This document shows, one piece after another, positions 17,785 through 25,956 of a DNA stretch of 64,000 bases (within the stretch, counting starts at the first letter, position 1; every line of letters starts with the position of its first letter). The position numbers and the translations under genes are program-made. The notes under the pieces were generated by a model, which did not search any database, was not told where the DNA came from, and was given only the letters and a program-made list of their open reading frames with translations. Source of the stretch: Mesorhizobium sp. WSM4311 (GTDB lineage: Bacteria; Pseudomonadota; Alphaproteobacteria; Rhizobiales; Rhizobiaceae); NCBI RefSeq assembly GCF_002295115.1, contig NZ_NSFV01000001.1, positions 62,001 to 126,000 on the forward strand. Direction: 5' to 3'.

Positions 17785-18054
17785 CTATTCCTGCGTCAGG
17801 CGCTCGCCATATTCGCGCCACACCGCCTTGACCTCCATGCTGCCGAGGCGCGGGATCGACGGATCGCCGCAGGTGATGGCGACGGCGCTGATGTCGTAGT
17901 TGGGGTAGGCGTTGGCGACGAAGCGGATCGCGTCGCCAAGCGAGTTCACGCGGATGATCGGATCAGCCTGGCCTTGACCGGTGCTGCGCACACCGGAAAC
18001 CGTGGCTGGAGCATGCCGCATCCTGAAGACGGATGCCATGGCTGGTCTGTCCAT
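17785..18054 (-). CDS. Hypothetical protein, 89 aa
   Basis: Small soluble protein; the middle IIRVNSLGDAIRFVANAYPN and ISAVAITCGDPSIPRLGSME segments are protein-like, though I recognise no family. The chosen start (18054) lies 6 bases after GGAG; an in-frame ATG at 18069 is also possible. It sits about 115 bases upstream of the hypothetical gene at 17364-17669 on the same strand. Confidence 0.5.
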   Translation of the reverse strand: MDRPAMASVFRMRHAPATVSGVRSTGQGQADPIIRVNSLGDAIRFVANAYPNYDISAVAITCGDPSIPRLGSMEVKAVWREYGERLTQE

Positions 18055-18222
18055 CGCCCTCTCCTGCAAGGCCGTACGACGCGAATCATTCCATGAGCTT
18101 CTTCTGATGGTCCCACAGCTGCCGGCTGATGAAAAGCCGGCTATCCGGTTCGGGTTTCGGCGACGGCACAGAGCTTGATCGAGAAGGAGGCTTGAGAGGC
18201 TCCATGATCTAGGAATTTTTTC

Positions 18223-18308
18223 CTTGACCGGGTGAGGGCAGCCATGCTACATATTTGTCCATGGTGCTGATTTGCGCCAACGACCCGCCGCCGAGGCGGG
18301 TTTTGTGT
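18223..18308 (+). ncRNA. Possible short transcript or leader: rhizobial sigma-70 promoter plus terminator
   Basis: CTTGAC (18223-18228), 18 bases, CTACAT (18247-18252) closely matches the rhizobial CTTGAC/CTATAT promoter. About 25 bases after the expected start, ACCCGCC/GGCGGGT (18283-18301) forms a hairpin followed by TTTT. Since no gene lies between, this could be a roughly 50-nt RNA or an attenuated leader of the gene at 18387. The remaining bases 18055-18386 hold nothing else recognised. Confidence 0.35.
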
Positions 18309-18386
18309 TTCTGGCGCCTTGGCAGCCGCCGGCCGCCAACTTCGTATGGTGGCGGGCCGTAGGGCGCGACCTTTGCGGGAAATCAA

Positions 18387-18800
18387 ATGACCCAACGCTA
18401 CGCCACGATCATCACCGACGATGACGGCCGCGAAATCGTCAGCGCCATCGGCGCGTTCGAGGGCGCGCCGCCACGCCCGCGGCTGGGCCGGATCGAGCCG
18501 GTGGGATCGGGCGTGCTGATCGGCATGGTGCGGGACGCGGGTGGTGGCTTTGGTTTTCCCCAAGCCGGCATCGGCGGCCGCGCCATGGGTCTCGTCCTGG
18601 CGCGGCTCAGGGCGCGGGCCAGCGTGGCAAAACGCGCCAGTGCGCCAAAACCTGCCGCGACCGCAAAGCCGAAGCGCGCGAAGAGGGCCAAGGTGGCGAA
18701 AAGGAAATCCCGCGCGAGGAAGCCGGCCAGATCGGTGCCGAAGACCGGCTTGGCGGCTTCCGCAAACGCAGCCAGCACCATGGATCAAGTCGATGGCTGA
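18387..18800 (+). CDS. Hypothetical protein with lysine/alanine-rich tail
   Basis: A 137-residue protein. Residues 1-75 look folded (YATIITDDDGREIVSAIGAF; VGSGVLIGMVRDAGGGFGFP); residues 75-125 are a Lys/Arg/Ala-rich tail resembling histone-H1-like or nucleic-acid-binding tails. No family recognised. Its stop overlaps the start of the next gene (ATGGCTGA), so the two are translationally coupled. Confidence 0.6.
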   Translation: MTQRYATIITDDDGREIVSAIGAFEGAPPRPRLGRIEPVGSGVLIGMVRDAGGGFGFPQAGIGGRAMGLVLARLRARASVAKRASAPKPAATAKPKRAKRAKVAKRKSRARKPARSVPKTGLAASANAASTMDQVDG

Positions 18801-19074
18801 CGAAGCCGCCGCCGGGCCGGCGCGCCGCATGACAAAGCCGGCAAGGCGCAAGCCCGTCGCCAAGCCTGCCTTGGCGCCGAAGACTCGCGCGACGCGGACG
18901 AAGAAGACGCTGGGCGACGATTTTCTCGCCGCCGTGCGCGCCGATTTCCGCGCGCATGGCGCCGGCGTCATCGCCGAGGTGCGGGCCGGCAAGCCCGACC
19001 AGTATCTGAAGATCGTGCTGTCGGTGCTGCCCAGGGATTTCGATGCCGCCATCAACCATCTCTGTTCGAGGTGA
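18793..19074 (+). CDS. Hypothetical protein, 93 aa, with basic N-terminus
   Basis: Overlaps the previous gene by 8 bases. Residues 1-37 are Arg/Lys/Ala/Pro-rich; the C-terminal part (DDFLAAVRADFRAHGAGVIA, then QYLKIVLSVLPRDF) resembles a short helical segment seen in small phage-type or terminase-associated proteins (weak, from memory). Co-expression with the likewise basic 18387 product suggests a shared nucleic-acid-related task (inference). Confidence 0.6.
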   Translation: MADEAAAGPARRMTKPARRKPVAKPALAPKTRATRTKKTLGDDFLAAVRADFRAHGAGVIAEVRAGKPDQYLKIVLSVLPRDFDAAINHLCSR

Positions 19075-19211
19075 TCGTGCAGAAGTTCAAGTCGGCGACG
19101 GAAGACTGAAAGGCCGCCGAAGCGGGCTTTCGCATTTCCGATGATTGCTTCGTGCGGCAGGCTGCACTGCGAGAACGCGCTGATGGCTGCGCAGCCCGAT
19201 ATATGTGCCTC

Positions 19212-19418
19212 TCAATGGAATCTGGTTCTGAAGACGCGAAAGACCTCGCACCAGAGGCGGAAATCGGCCAGTCGCCCGGCGAAGTGTGCTTCCATGGCGC
19301 AGTAGGCCGCTGCGGTCTGCGCTTCCGGCCCATAGAGCTCGATTGCGGCAATTACTGCATCGTTGGGATCGGCGAAATCTGAAAGCCTCAGTGCCGCGCC
19401 ATTGTCTGTCCGGAGCAT
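19212..19418 (-). CDS. Hypothetical protein, 68 aa
   Basis: Small protein with AVIAAIELYGPEAQTAAAYC and AHFAGRLADFRLWCEVFRVF, patterns that look like a conserved helical rhizobial family although I cannot name it. Start uncertain: 19418 has AGAAGGTG upstream, 19448 has no ribosome-binding site. Confidence 0.5.
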   Translation of the reverse strand: MLRTDNGAALRLSDFADPNDAVIAAIELYGPEAQTAAAYCAMEAHFAGRLADFRLWCEVFRVFRTRFH

Positions 19419-19936
19419 CGAGCAACACCTTCTGTTCAGCGCCTTCATGCCGCATATGTGGCGCAAATCATGCCTGCGGCCCAGCGGCTTGGTTGCTAGT
19501 GGGGACTGGCAGCGGAAGGCCACTGGGCCTGACCGGCAGGGCCTTGAGATGGCAGCGCCGACTGGTGAAGATATTTGCACCCCTGCTCATATCAGCGAAA
19601 CGTGCGAACGAAGGAAGGGCGAGGCGCGCTGGCTGCGGCCGGCGGGTTTTTCGACAGCTGCTCGCTCCTTGAAAAACCGCGATTCAATTAGCCTCCGCTG
19701 AAATCGCTCCCGAAACCGCCTTTGTTGGGCCGGAATGGGGCACCAATCGAATGATGCGCTGGCCTCCCGTATCATTGCAAAATACATGGCCGGCATCATT
19801 GAGGAAACCGAACTGATTTCGATCTCCAGGCAACCATGTTGAGCCAAATCGCTCGTGGATCGCATGTCGCCGGTATTCGGAACGGAAACAGGCTTCGCAG
19901 CTTCTATCTGAGCGAAGCTTGTTGAGGCAGGGCCTA
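19419..19936. other. Intergenic, nothing recognised
   Basis: About 520 bases. Open frames on the minus strand here lack ribosome-binding sites and known motifs. No RNA gene recognised. Confidence 0.4.
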
Positions 19937-20050
19937 ATGTTCAGTGACAAGGAAACCCGATTATTAGAGGCTGGGCTGTTCATGGCGGTGCCGCTCTCAA
20001 TCCTCATCGCGGTCTTGGTGGTTAGCCTTACGTTTGGCTGGTTTGGGTGA
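19937..20050 (+). CDS. Tiny single-span membrane protein, 37 aa
   Basis: ATG at 19937 opens a 37-codon frame: a charged start (MFSDKETRLLEAG) and one strong transmembrane helix MAVPLSILIAVLVVSLTFGW. GAGGCAGGGCC lies just upstream. The topology (short polar head, one helix, no tail) is that of regulatory or envelope microproteins. Function unknown. Confidence 0.45.
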   Translation: MFSDKETRLLEAGLFMAVPLSILIAVLVVSLTFGWFG

Positions 20051-20163
20051 CGGATTGCACGCGGCGGGGCGCGATCGACGGCCAGTATCTTCACGTTCAT
20101 TCCTGCCTACGAAGGCTTGCCGTGCGTCCGAGAATTCGCGCCTGACGGCTCGATCGAGCCAAT

Positions 20164-20196
20164 GCCCGCCTCGGCCCGCGCCGAGGCGGGCTTTTT
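20164..20196 (+). terminator. Rho-independent terminator
   Basis: A 12-bp perfect stem GCCCGCCTCGGC/GCCGAGGCGGGC with a 4-base loop, then TTTTT. Downstream of the tiny gene at 19937 and upstream of the GNAT gene. Confidence 0.8.
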
Positions 20197-20283
20197 GCGT
20201 TTGTGGCGCCCGCCCGGCCACTGCTATATCCCGATGAAAGGTTGCCGAACTCGCGGCGGCGTTGATCCAGCCCGAGGTTACGG

Positions 20284-20754
20284 ATGCAGATTGAACGATA
20301 TGATGGGGACCGCGAAATATTGCTGCCGCTGTTTGCCCTTGCCGACGATTCCCCCACGCAGGTTTCCAGCTATATCGATGAGGGCGAGGTGCTGGTCGCG
20401 CGAGAGGGCAACAGGATCATCGGCCACGTGCAGCTCATCGAGACAGGCGAGGGCGGTGTCTTCGAGCTCAAGAGCCTGGCGGTCCGTCCGGCAAGACAGA
20501 GCGAGGGGCTGGGGCGTGCCCTTGTCGCGGCGGCGGTCACCCGCTGCCGCGAGCGTTACGGCCGGCGCCTGATCGTGTCGACCGCGGCGGCCGATATCGG
20601 CAATTTGCGATTTTACCAAAGACAGGGCTTTCGAATGTCTCGCATCGTGCAGGATGCCTTCGGGCCATCGACCGGTTACCCCGAAGGCTTGCTTGTGAAC
20701 GGCATTCCGCTGCGCGACCAGGTGGTTTTCGAACGCGATCTCGGCGCGGATTGA
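20284..20754 (+). CDS. GNAT-family N-acetyltransferase
   Basis: A 156-residue GNAT-fold enzyme. The acetyl-CoA pyrophosphate-binding region is LAVRPARQSEGLGRALVAAA (about residues 63-82), preceded by the strand FELKSLAV and followed by the LRFYQRQGFRM motif (about 107-117) typical of GNAT motif B. Acceptor unknown. Start at 20284 follows CCGAGGTTACGG. A bidirectional terminator follows at 20803. Confidence 0.9.
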   Translation: MQIERYDGDREILLPLFALADDSPTQVSSYIDEGEVLVAREGNRIIGHVQLIETGEGGVFELKSLAVRPARQSEGLGRALVAAAVTRCRERYGRRLIVSTAAADIGNLRFYQRQGFRMSRIVQDAFGPSTGYPEGLLVNGIPLRDQVVFERDLGAD

Positions 20755-20802
20755 GGGTGAGATCGTCGACCTCGCGCTCCAGCTTTGGGCGCAAACCATC
20801 CG

Positions 20803-20838
20803 ATAGCCCGCTCCGGTTCGCCGGGCGGGCTATTTTCG
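20803..20838. terminator. Terminator between convergent genes
   Basis: Perfect 9-bp stem ATAGCCCGC/GCGGGCTAT, then TTTTC on the plus strand. Ends the GNAT transcript and faces the broken membrane-protein gene. Confidence 0.75.
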
Positions 20839-20849
20839 CGTTTCTGGGC

Positions 20850-21552
20850 CTAGGCGAGGATGTTGACTGCGCGGGCGGCGACCAGTGCGATCGTCAGCAG
20901 CGATATCATCGACTCGGCCATCATCAAAAGCTTGGCGCGCTGCGACAGCGGCAAGGTGTCGGTCGGCGAAAATGCCGTCGCATTGGTGAAGGCGAGGAAG
21001 AAATAATCGACGAAGCCCGGCAGCCAGTCGCGGATCTCGCGGTCGTCAAGGTCATTTGCGGGAACAGGAAGTCGGAATGGGCGCGATTGACGAGGCCGCA
21101 TGTCGGCGGCCCGCCGCGGTCCGTGCTCCAGAACCACAAGGCAAAGACGATGACGTTGGTGACCCAGATGTTGAGCGCGTCGATCAGCAGCGTCTGGCCG
21201 CTGGAGCCGGCATGGCCCGCCAGCAGGGCGCGCACCAGGAACACCAGCGAACCACAATTCATGACGCTGACGACGCCGGTCATCACCAGCGCCGTCCTGC
21301 GGATGATGACGCGAAACCGGCCGACCAGATACCAGTGCTCCTCCCCGCTTTCTGGCTAGCGACCTGTGTCCAGGCGGTGGCGACGGACAGAGGCACGAGC
21401 AGGGCGGCCTCCAGCGCCGGCGCCAGCCAGCGCGGGCCGAACGAAAGATCGTTGATCACCAGGAGCTGCAAACAGATGATGACGAGGACAGCCGCACGTG
21501 CCAGCCAGAAGTCGAGCGCGCGATGGTGGATGACGGCATGCTGGTGACGCAT
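20850..21552 (-). pseudogene. Multi-pass membrane protein (channel-like), broken by two frameshifts
   Basis: Three overlapping frames read as one protein of about 230 residues if two shifts are corrected. Part 1 (from 21552): RALDFWLARAAVLVIICLQL and further hydrophobic sequence. Part 2 (from about 21340): EEHWYLVGRFRVIIRRTALV, then LLIDALNIWVTNVIVFALWF and HSDFLFPQ. Part 3 (from about 21055): NDLDDREIRDWLPGFVDYFF, then LAFTNATAFSPTDTLPLSQR and a last helix SMISLLTIALVAARAVNIL. The final two helices with the TNATAFSPTD loop look like an ion-channel pore hairpin. Either a true pseudogene or sequence errors near 21340 and 21055. Confidence 0.7.
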
Positions 21553-21728
21553 CGATATCCGGGATGTTCAGTCAGGACCAAATGGGCGGCTGTTCTGCCG
21601 GGGGAGGGCAGCGGAGCGCCGAAATTCCTGCCCAATCTTGGTTTTGCAATGGCTTGCAAGTATACTTTTTCGTAAGCTTTGATTATGGGGACTGTTCGGC
21701 AAACCGGACGATGTGATTTAAGCGCCGC

Positions 21729-23297
21729 ATGGTGGGAATAAACGACTCCATGGATGGTTGGGCGCCGGCGGGGCTGACTTCCGCCGGCCTCGACTCGTCA
21801 TCGGTATGGCCCGGCCTGCTCCGCCATCCCTGGTATTTGCTGGCGCTTTTGTGCCTGGTGCAGATCCTGTGCTGGACGGCGGTGCCGGCACTGATCGATC
21901 CCGCCCCGCCCGGCGACGTGGTGGAAGGTTTCATGTGGGGCCGCGAATGGGTGCTGTTGACCTACAAGCACCCACAGCTTCCAGGCTGGCTGCTCGAAAC
22001 CAGCCATCTTCTGACCGGATCGTTCCGCTGGCCGCAATATCTGGTTGCCCAGCTGACGATCTCGTCGACCTTCGTCCTGGTCTACCTGCTGGCCCGCGAC
22101 ATGCTCGGGCAAAGCCGTGCGCTGGCCGCCGTGCTTTTGATGCCGTCGCTCTATTTCTTCGGCTGGCCGACCCCGCAATTCAATCATGACTACGCGCAGA
22201 TGCCGTTCTGGGCGGCCATCTGCTGGCTGCTCTGGCGCGCCGGCCGTGGCGGCGGGCCGGGCTGGTGGCTGGCGCTTGGACTGGTGTCGGGCGTCGGGCT
22301 CTATGCCAAGTTCTCCACCGGCCTGCTGCTTGCCTTCGGCGCGCTCTGGCTGTTGCGCGACGCACGCGCGCGCAGCCGGCTGGCGACGCCCTGGCCATGG
22401 CTCGGCCTTGCCGTTTTTCTCGCCGTTGCCACACCGCTGGCCATCGCGCTCTACCGCATCGATTTCCTGCCGCTGACCTATTTCGCCGCCCGCGACCAAT
22501 GGGTGGCCGAACACCGGGCGCGCCTTTATTACATAGGTGTCCAGATGGCCGGACTCTCCGGCCTTCTTCTGGTGCTGGCGATATCAGGCCTGCTGCGGCG
22601 CTCGCCCGCCCCCGAAGTGCCCGTCGAGCGCAGCATTCTGGTCTATCTCGTGTGGATGGGGCTCGGCCCGGGGACCCTGATCATGGTGGCCTCGTTGTTC
22701 ATTGGCACCGGCGAGTCCTGGGGCGCGCCGATGTACAATCTTGTCGGTGTCACGGTGCTGGCCTTCCTCGGCCACCGGCTCGGCGCCATCGAGATGCGAA
22801 GGCTGGCGATCTGCGCGTTCCTCTGCATCGTCACCGTGTCGGGCGCCTATGCTGCGCTGCGCTGGACGGGCTGCAATGTGCGGGGGCGCTTGGATGCCGT
22901 CTGCTGGCCGGCGGAGCCGATCGCGGACGAGGCCGAGGCGGTCTGGCACGCGGCGGCGCCCGGCCGGCTCGACATTGTCGGCGGCGATACCCAGGTGGCC
23001 TTGCTGGCTGGCCTCAATGCCTATGACAAGCCGTCGATCTTCACCGATCTTGACACCCGGTTGGCGCCCTGGATCACCAGGCAGCGCTTGCGCGACCACG
23101 GCATGCTGATGGTTTGGCGAGGACATGGCGTGCCGCCGCAGTTGCGGACATGGCTGGGCAACCTCCCGGTCAAGACCGTTCTTTTCAATTGGTCGCGCAC
23201 GGCGCCGCCTTTGGCAATCAGCTTTGCTGCCATTCCGCCGGGCACGCTCTATCCGCAGCTTGCCGTCGACAGCCCGACCCGGCATCTGCCCAACTGA
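21729..23297 (+). CDS. Glycosyltransferase family 39-like membrane protein
   Basis: A 522-residue polytopic protein of the PMT/ArnT superfamily, which transfers sugars from polyprenyl phosphate on the outer face of the inner membrane. After a first helix (about residues 35-55), the catalytic first periplasmic loop has a DVVEGFMWGREW motif, equivalent to the acidic D-x-DE-x motif, and YKHPQLPGWLLE. About ten hydrophobic segments follow to residue about 380, then a soluble periplasmic C-terminal domain (385-522). Acceptor unknown (lipid A, membrane glycolipid or protein). Monocistronic. Confidence 0.85.
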   Translation: MVGINDSMDGWAPAGLTSAGLDSSSVWPGLLRHPWYLLALLCLVQILCWTAVPALIDPAPPGDVVEGFMWGREWVLLTYKHPQLPGWLLETSHLLTGSFRWPQYLVAQLTISSTFVLVYLLARDMLGQSRALAAVLLMPSLYFFGWPTPQFNHDYAQMPFWAAICWLLWRAGRGGGPGWWLALGLVSGVGLYAKFSTGLLLAFGALWLLRDARARSRLATPWPWLGLAVFLAVATPLAIALYRIDFLPLTYFAARDQWVAEHRARLYYIGVQMAGLSGLLLVLAISGLLRRSPAPEVPVERSILVYLVWMGLGPGTLIMVASLFIGTGESWGAPMYNLVGVTVLAFLGHRLGAIEMRRLAICAFLCIVTVSGAYAALRWTGCNVRGRLDAVCWPAEPIADEAEAVWHAAAPGRLDIVGGDTQVALLAGLNAYDKPSIFTDLDTRLAPWITRQRLRDHGMLMVWRGHGVPPQLRTWLGNLPVKTVLFNWSRTAPPLAISFAAIPPGTLYPQLAVDSPTRHLPN

Positions 23298-23471
23298 AAC
23301 GGTTCGATCCCCGATCGCGTCGTGATATCGTTCGTTCATGGCCGCGTTGTTTCCACGCGACTGGACGAAGCGGACGACAATGCCCATCTATTGGGAAATC
23401 CAATTTTGTCTGCGCAATTCCGGGCGGGAAACGCTCGCATGAGCTGGAATTGCTTTTTGAGGAGACGTGAC

Positions 23472-23990
23472 ATGGCGACTTCGACCGAACGCGCAGTGCT
23501 TGCCGGTGGCTGTTTCTGGGGCATGCAGGATCTGATACGGCGCTATCCCGGCGTCATCTCCACGCGCGTCGGCTATAGTGGCGGCGATGTGCCCAACGCC
23601 ACCTATCGCAACCACGGCACCCATGCCGAAGCCATCGAGATCAATTTCGATCCGGCCGTGATCAGCTATCGCACGCTGCTGGAGCGCTTTTTCCAGATCC
23701 ACGACCCGACGACGCGCAACCGCCAGGGCAATGATGTCGGGTTGAGCTACCGTTCGGCGATCTACTATACGAGCGACGAGCAGAAGCGCGTCGCCGAAGA
23801 TACCATTGCCGATGTCGATGCCTCCGGCCTGTGGCCAGGCAAGGTCGTCACGGAAGTCGCGCCGGCCGGTGCCTTCTGGGATGCCGAGCCCGAGCATCAG
23901 GACTATCTGGAGAAATATCCAAACGGCTACACCTGCCACTTCGTCAGGCCGGGCTGGAAGCTGCCGGTTCGCGAGAAGGCCGCATCCTAA
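23472..23990 (+). CDS. msrA: Peptide-methionine (S)-S-oxide reductase
   Basis: A 172-residue MsrA. Catalytic GGCFWGMQ (Cys14), [20 protein letters not shown], the conserved [18 protein letters not shown] and YRSAIYY are all present. It reduces the S-epimer of methionine sulfoxide in proteins and free methionine after oxidative damage. MQD in place of the common VE-x after FWG marks a variant subgroup. No clear resolving cysteine cluster is seen at the C-terminus except CHF near residue 158. ATG at 23472 follows GAGGAGACGTGAC. A terminator follows at 24029. Confidence 0.95.
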   Translation: MATSTERAVLAGGCFWGMQDLIRRYPGVISTRVGYSGGDVPNATYRNHGTHAEAIEINFDPAVISYRTLLERFFQIHDPTTRNRQGNDVGLSYRSAIYYTSDEQKRVAEDTIADVDASGLWPGKVVTEVAPAGAFWDAEPEHQDYLEKYPNGYTCHFVRPGWKLPVREKAAS

Positions 23991-24028
23991 CGATTGGGCA
24001 AAAAGCATCGTTGGGAATGATATCGAAA

Positions 24029-24055
24029 AGCCGCCGGATGTCCGGCGGCTTTTTC
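24029..24055 (+). terminator. Rho-independent terminator after msrA
   Basis: AGCCGCCGGA/TCCGGCGGCT stem with a 2-base loop, followed by TTTT. Confidence 0.9.
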
Positions 24056-24070
24056 AGTTTGGGCAATCAC

Positions 24071-24391
24071 TTACTTGCCGCAGTTGTTGTCGTTCACGGT
24101 GGGGCCGTCGCGTTGCCGTTGGCATCGGACTGCGCGCCTTGCGGATTGGTCGGGCAATTGCGATCCGCATCGGAGTTCATGTCGCCCGGCGCGATGGTCG
24201 TGCTGTTGGTAATTGCCGGATCGACCGTATCGGGCGAAGCCGGCGTGCTCGGGTCTACAGTCACTGACCGGCCGCTGCCGCCGGACCCATCCATGGCGTT
24301 TGCGGTGTTGCTGGTGCAACGCTTTTGGCCCGGTGCGCTGAAAAAACGGCTTCCCCTTCCGTTGGAATGGTGCTTTAACGCGCTCATCCAC
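24071..24391 (-). pseudogene. Remnant of a small Asp/Asn-rich protein gene
   Basis: Minus strand encodes a low-complexity polar sequence (VDPSTPASPDTVDPAITNST, then ADRNCPTNPQGAQSDANGN) that stops at ATAPP, while a neighbouring frame continues with TVNDNNCGK to 24071. The two parts read as one C-terminus after a one-base correction near 24100. No signal peptide or ribosome-binding site remains at the 5' side, which runs into the TPP riboswitch. Likely a decayed secreted-protein gene. Confidence 0.3.
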
Positions 24392-24482
24392 AGGGGTGCT
24401 CCGTACGGTCGGGGCTGAGACGGGGGCGGCAAGCCCACAGACCCTAGAAGCTGATCTGGGTAATACCAGCGGAGCGAGGCGG
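24388..24482 (+). promoter_or_regulatory. TPP (thi-box) riboswitch
   Basis: Conserved blocks in order: GGGGTGC (24393-24399), GGGCTGAGA (24412-24420), ACCCTAGAAGCTGATCTGGG (24441-24460), TAATACCAGCGGAGCGAGG (24461-24479). These match the thiamine-pyrophosphate aptamer. The GAGG ribosome-binding site (24476-24479) of the first gene is part of the aptamer's 3' strand and ATG follows at 24486, so TPP binding should hide it: translational repression is predicted. Confidence 0.93.
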
Positions 24483-24485
24483 GCG

Positions 24486-25094
24486 ATGTTTTCAGGCGCA
24501 CAGATTTCCCTTTATCCCATGGCCGACGATTTCGTCGGTGTCATCTTGGGCGCGCTCGGCGCGCTCGACCCCTACCGGGACAGGCTCCGTATCGAGACCG
24601 ACGACATCTCGACCTTGCTGGTCGGGCCACCCGAAGTGTTGTTCCCGGCGCTGCGCGACCTGTTCGTGGCGGCGGCGCGGAGCGGCAAGCATTGCGTGCT
24701 GTCGGCCGCCATTTCGCGCGGCTGTCCCGGCGAGCCGGACGATCCGATCTGCCGCTCCGACGCGTTCGGCGGGCCTGTCGGGCCGCTCGGGCCGCGCAAG
24801 GAAGCCGCCATCACCGTCGTGCGCAATGCTGCTGCCACCGGCCAGCCGGCGGCGGCGCAATTCTCGCTCTATGTGATGGGCACCGGCGACCACATGGATG
24901 AGATCTATGGCTGCATCGATTTCCTGAAACAGTCCGGCGTCTACGATCGCTCCAAGAACTTCTGCACCAAACTGCGCGGCGATACCGGCGCGATCTTTTC
25001 GGCGCTGAATGAAGCCTTCTGCCGCTTCGGGCCGGGCGCCGGCCACGTAACCCTTGACGTCACGGTTTCCGCCAACAGCCCCACCGCTGTCTGA
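24486..25094 (+). CDS. YkoF-family thiamine/hydroxymethylpyrimidine-binding protein
   Basis: A 202-residue cytosolic protein with two related halves (SGAQISLYPMADDFVGVILG; AAAQFSLYVMGTGDHMDEIY), the tandem ferredoxin-like arrangement of YkoF, which in Bacillus binds thiamine or its pyrimidine. It is the first gene after the TPP riboswitch and precedes ThiX/Z/Y-type transporter genes, so a role in holding or sensing pyrimidine precursor is inferred. Start at 24486, directly behind the aptamer. Confidence 0.88.
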   Translation: MFSGAQISLYPMADDFVGVILGALGALDPYRDRLRIETDDISTLLVGPPEVLFPALRDLFVAAARSGKHCVLSAAISRGCPGEPDDPICRSDAFGGPVGPLGPRKEAAITVVRNAAATGQPAAAQFSLYVMGTGDHMDEIYGCIDFLKQSGVYDRSKNFCTKLRGDTGAIFSALNEAFCRFGPGAGHVTLDVTVSANSPTAV

Positions 25095-25137
25095 ACAGAA
25101 CGCGCCTTCGTCGCGCGGCCGTCAAGGTTATCCTCTC

Positions 25138-25956
25138 GTGGTCTCATCGTCGTCAAGCCGCCCGCTGCAGCTCGCGGGTCTCTTCGCCAAGGCAGCACCG
25201 GCCGTGATGTCGGTCGGGTTGCTGCTCGTGGCCTGGGAACTCTACGCAAATTATTCCGGCATCAAACCGACGATCCTGCCGGCGCCGTCGCGCGTCTTCG
25301 AACAGGCAATGCTCAATCGCGAGGCGCTGATCGACAACGCCATTCCCACCATCCGCGCCACGCTGATGGGCTTTGCCTGCTCGCTCGGCGCCGCTTTCGC
25401 GCTGTCTATGCTGGTCGACTTCTTCCAGCCGCTGCGGCGGGCGCTGTTTCCTGTCTTCATCGTCAGCCAGACCTTGCCGCTGGTGGCCATCGCGCCGCTG
25501 GTGGTGCTGTGGTTCGGCTTCGGTTTGACGCCAAAGATCATGCTGGTGGCGCTGGTCACCTTCTTCCCGATGCTGGTGGCTCTGGTGCAGGGCTACGAGG
25601 CGACCGAGGTGGAGATCGGTCAGATGCTGCGCGCCATGGGGGCAGGGTGCTGGCGTGTCTTCGTGCTGGCGCGGCTGCCTTCGGCACTGCCGTATTTCTT
25701 CGCCGGCCTGCGGATATCCATCACCTATGCCGTGGTCGGCGCCATCTTCGCCGAATATGCCGGTGCGGCCAAGGGACTAGGCATCTACATGCTCAACGCC
25801 AAGAACAATTTCCGCCCCGATCTGGTGCTGGCCGCGGTCGGCGTCAGTGCCGCGCTCACGCTGATCCTGTTTGGGCTGACGGTGCTCTTGCAGCGCCTCG
25901 CCATGCCCTGGGAACGGATCGGCCGCCAGCCGGCAGGTAAGGGGCCGGGGCGATGA
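25138..25956 (+). CDS. thiX: ABC permease for thiamine precursor (ThiX type)
   Basis: About 272 residues, six transmembrane segments, with the binding-protein-dependent permease EAA-like loop (LRAMGAGCWRVFVLARLPSA, about residues 165-184) that contacts the ATPase. The family (SsuC/TauC/ThiX) imports sulfonates or pyrimidines; the riboswitch and YkoF/ThiY neighbours fix thiamine precursor, probably formylaminopyrimidine. Start is uncertain: GTG 25138 is chosen, an upstream in-frame TTG at 25054 would overlap the previous gene. The stop overlaps the ATPase start (ATGA). Confidence 0.88.
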   Translation: MVSSSSSRPLQLAGLFAKAAPAVMSVGLLLVAWELYANYSGIKPTILPAPSRVFEQAMLNREALIDNAIPTIRATLMGFACSLGAAFALSMLVDFFQPLRRALFPVFIVSQTLPLVAIAPLVVLWFGFGLTPKIMLVALVTFFPMLVALVQGYEATEVEIGQMLRAMGAGCWRVFVLARLPSALPYFFAGLRISITYAVVGAIFAEYAGAAKGLGIYMLNAKNNFRPDLVLAAVGVSAALTLILFGLTVLLQRLAMPWERIGRQPAGKGPGR

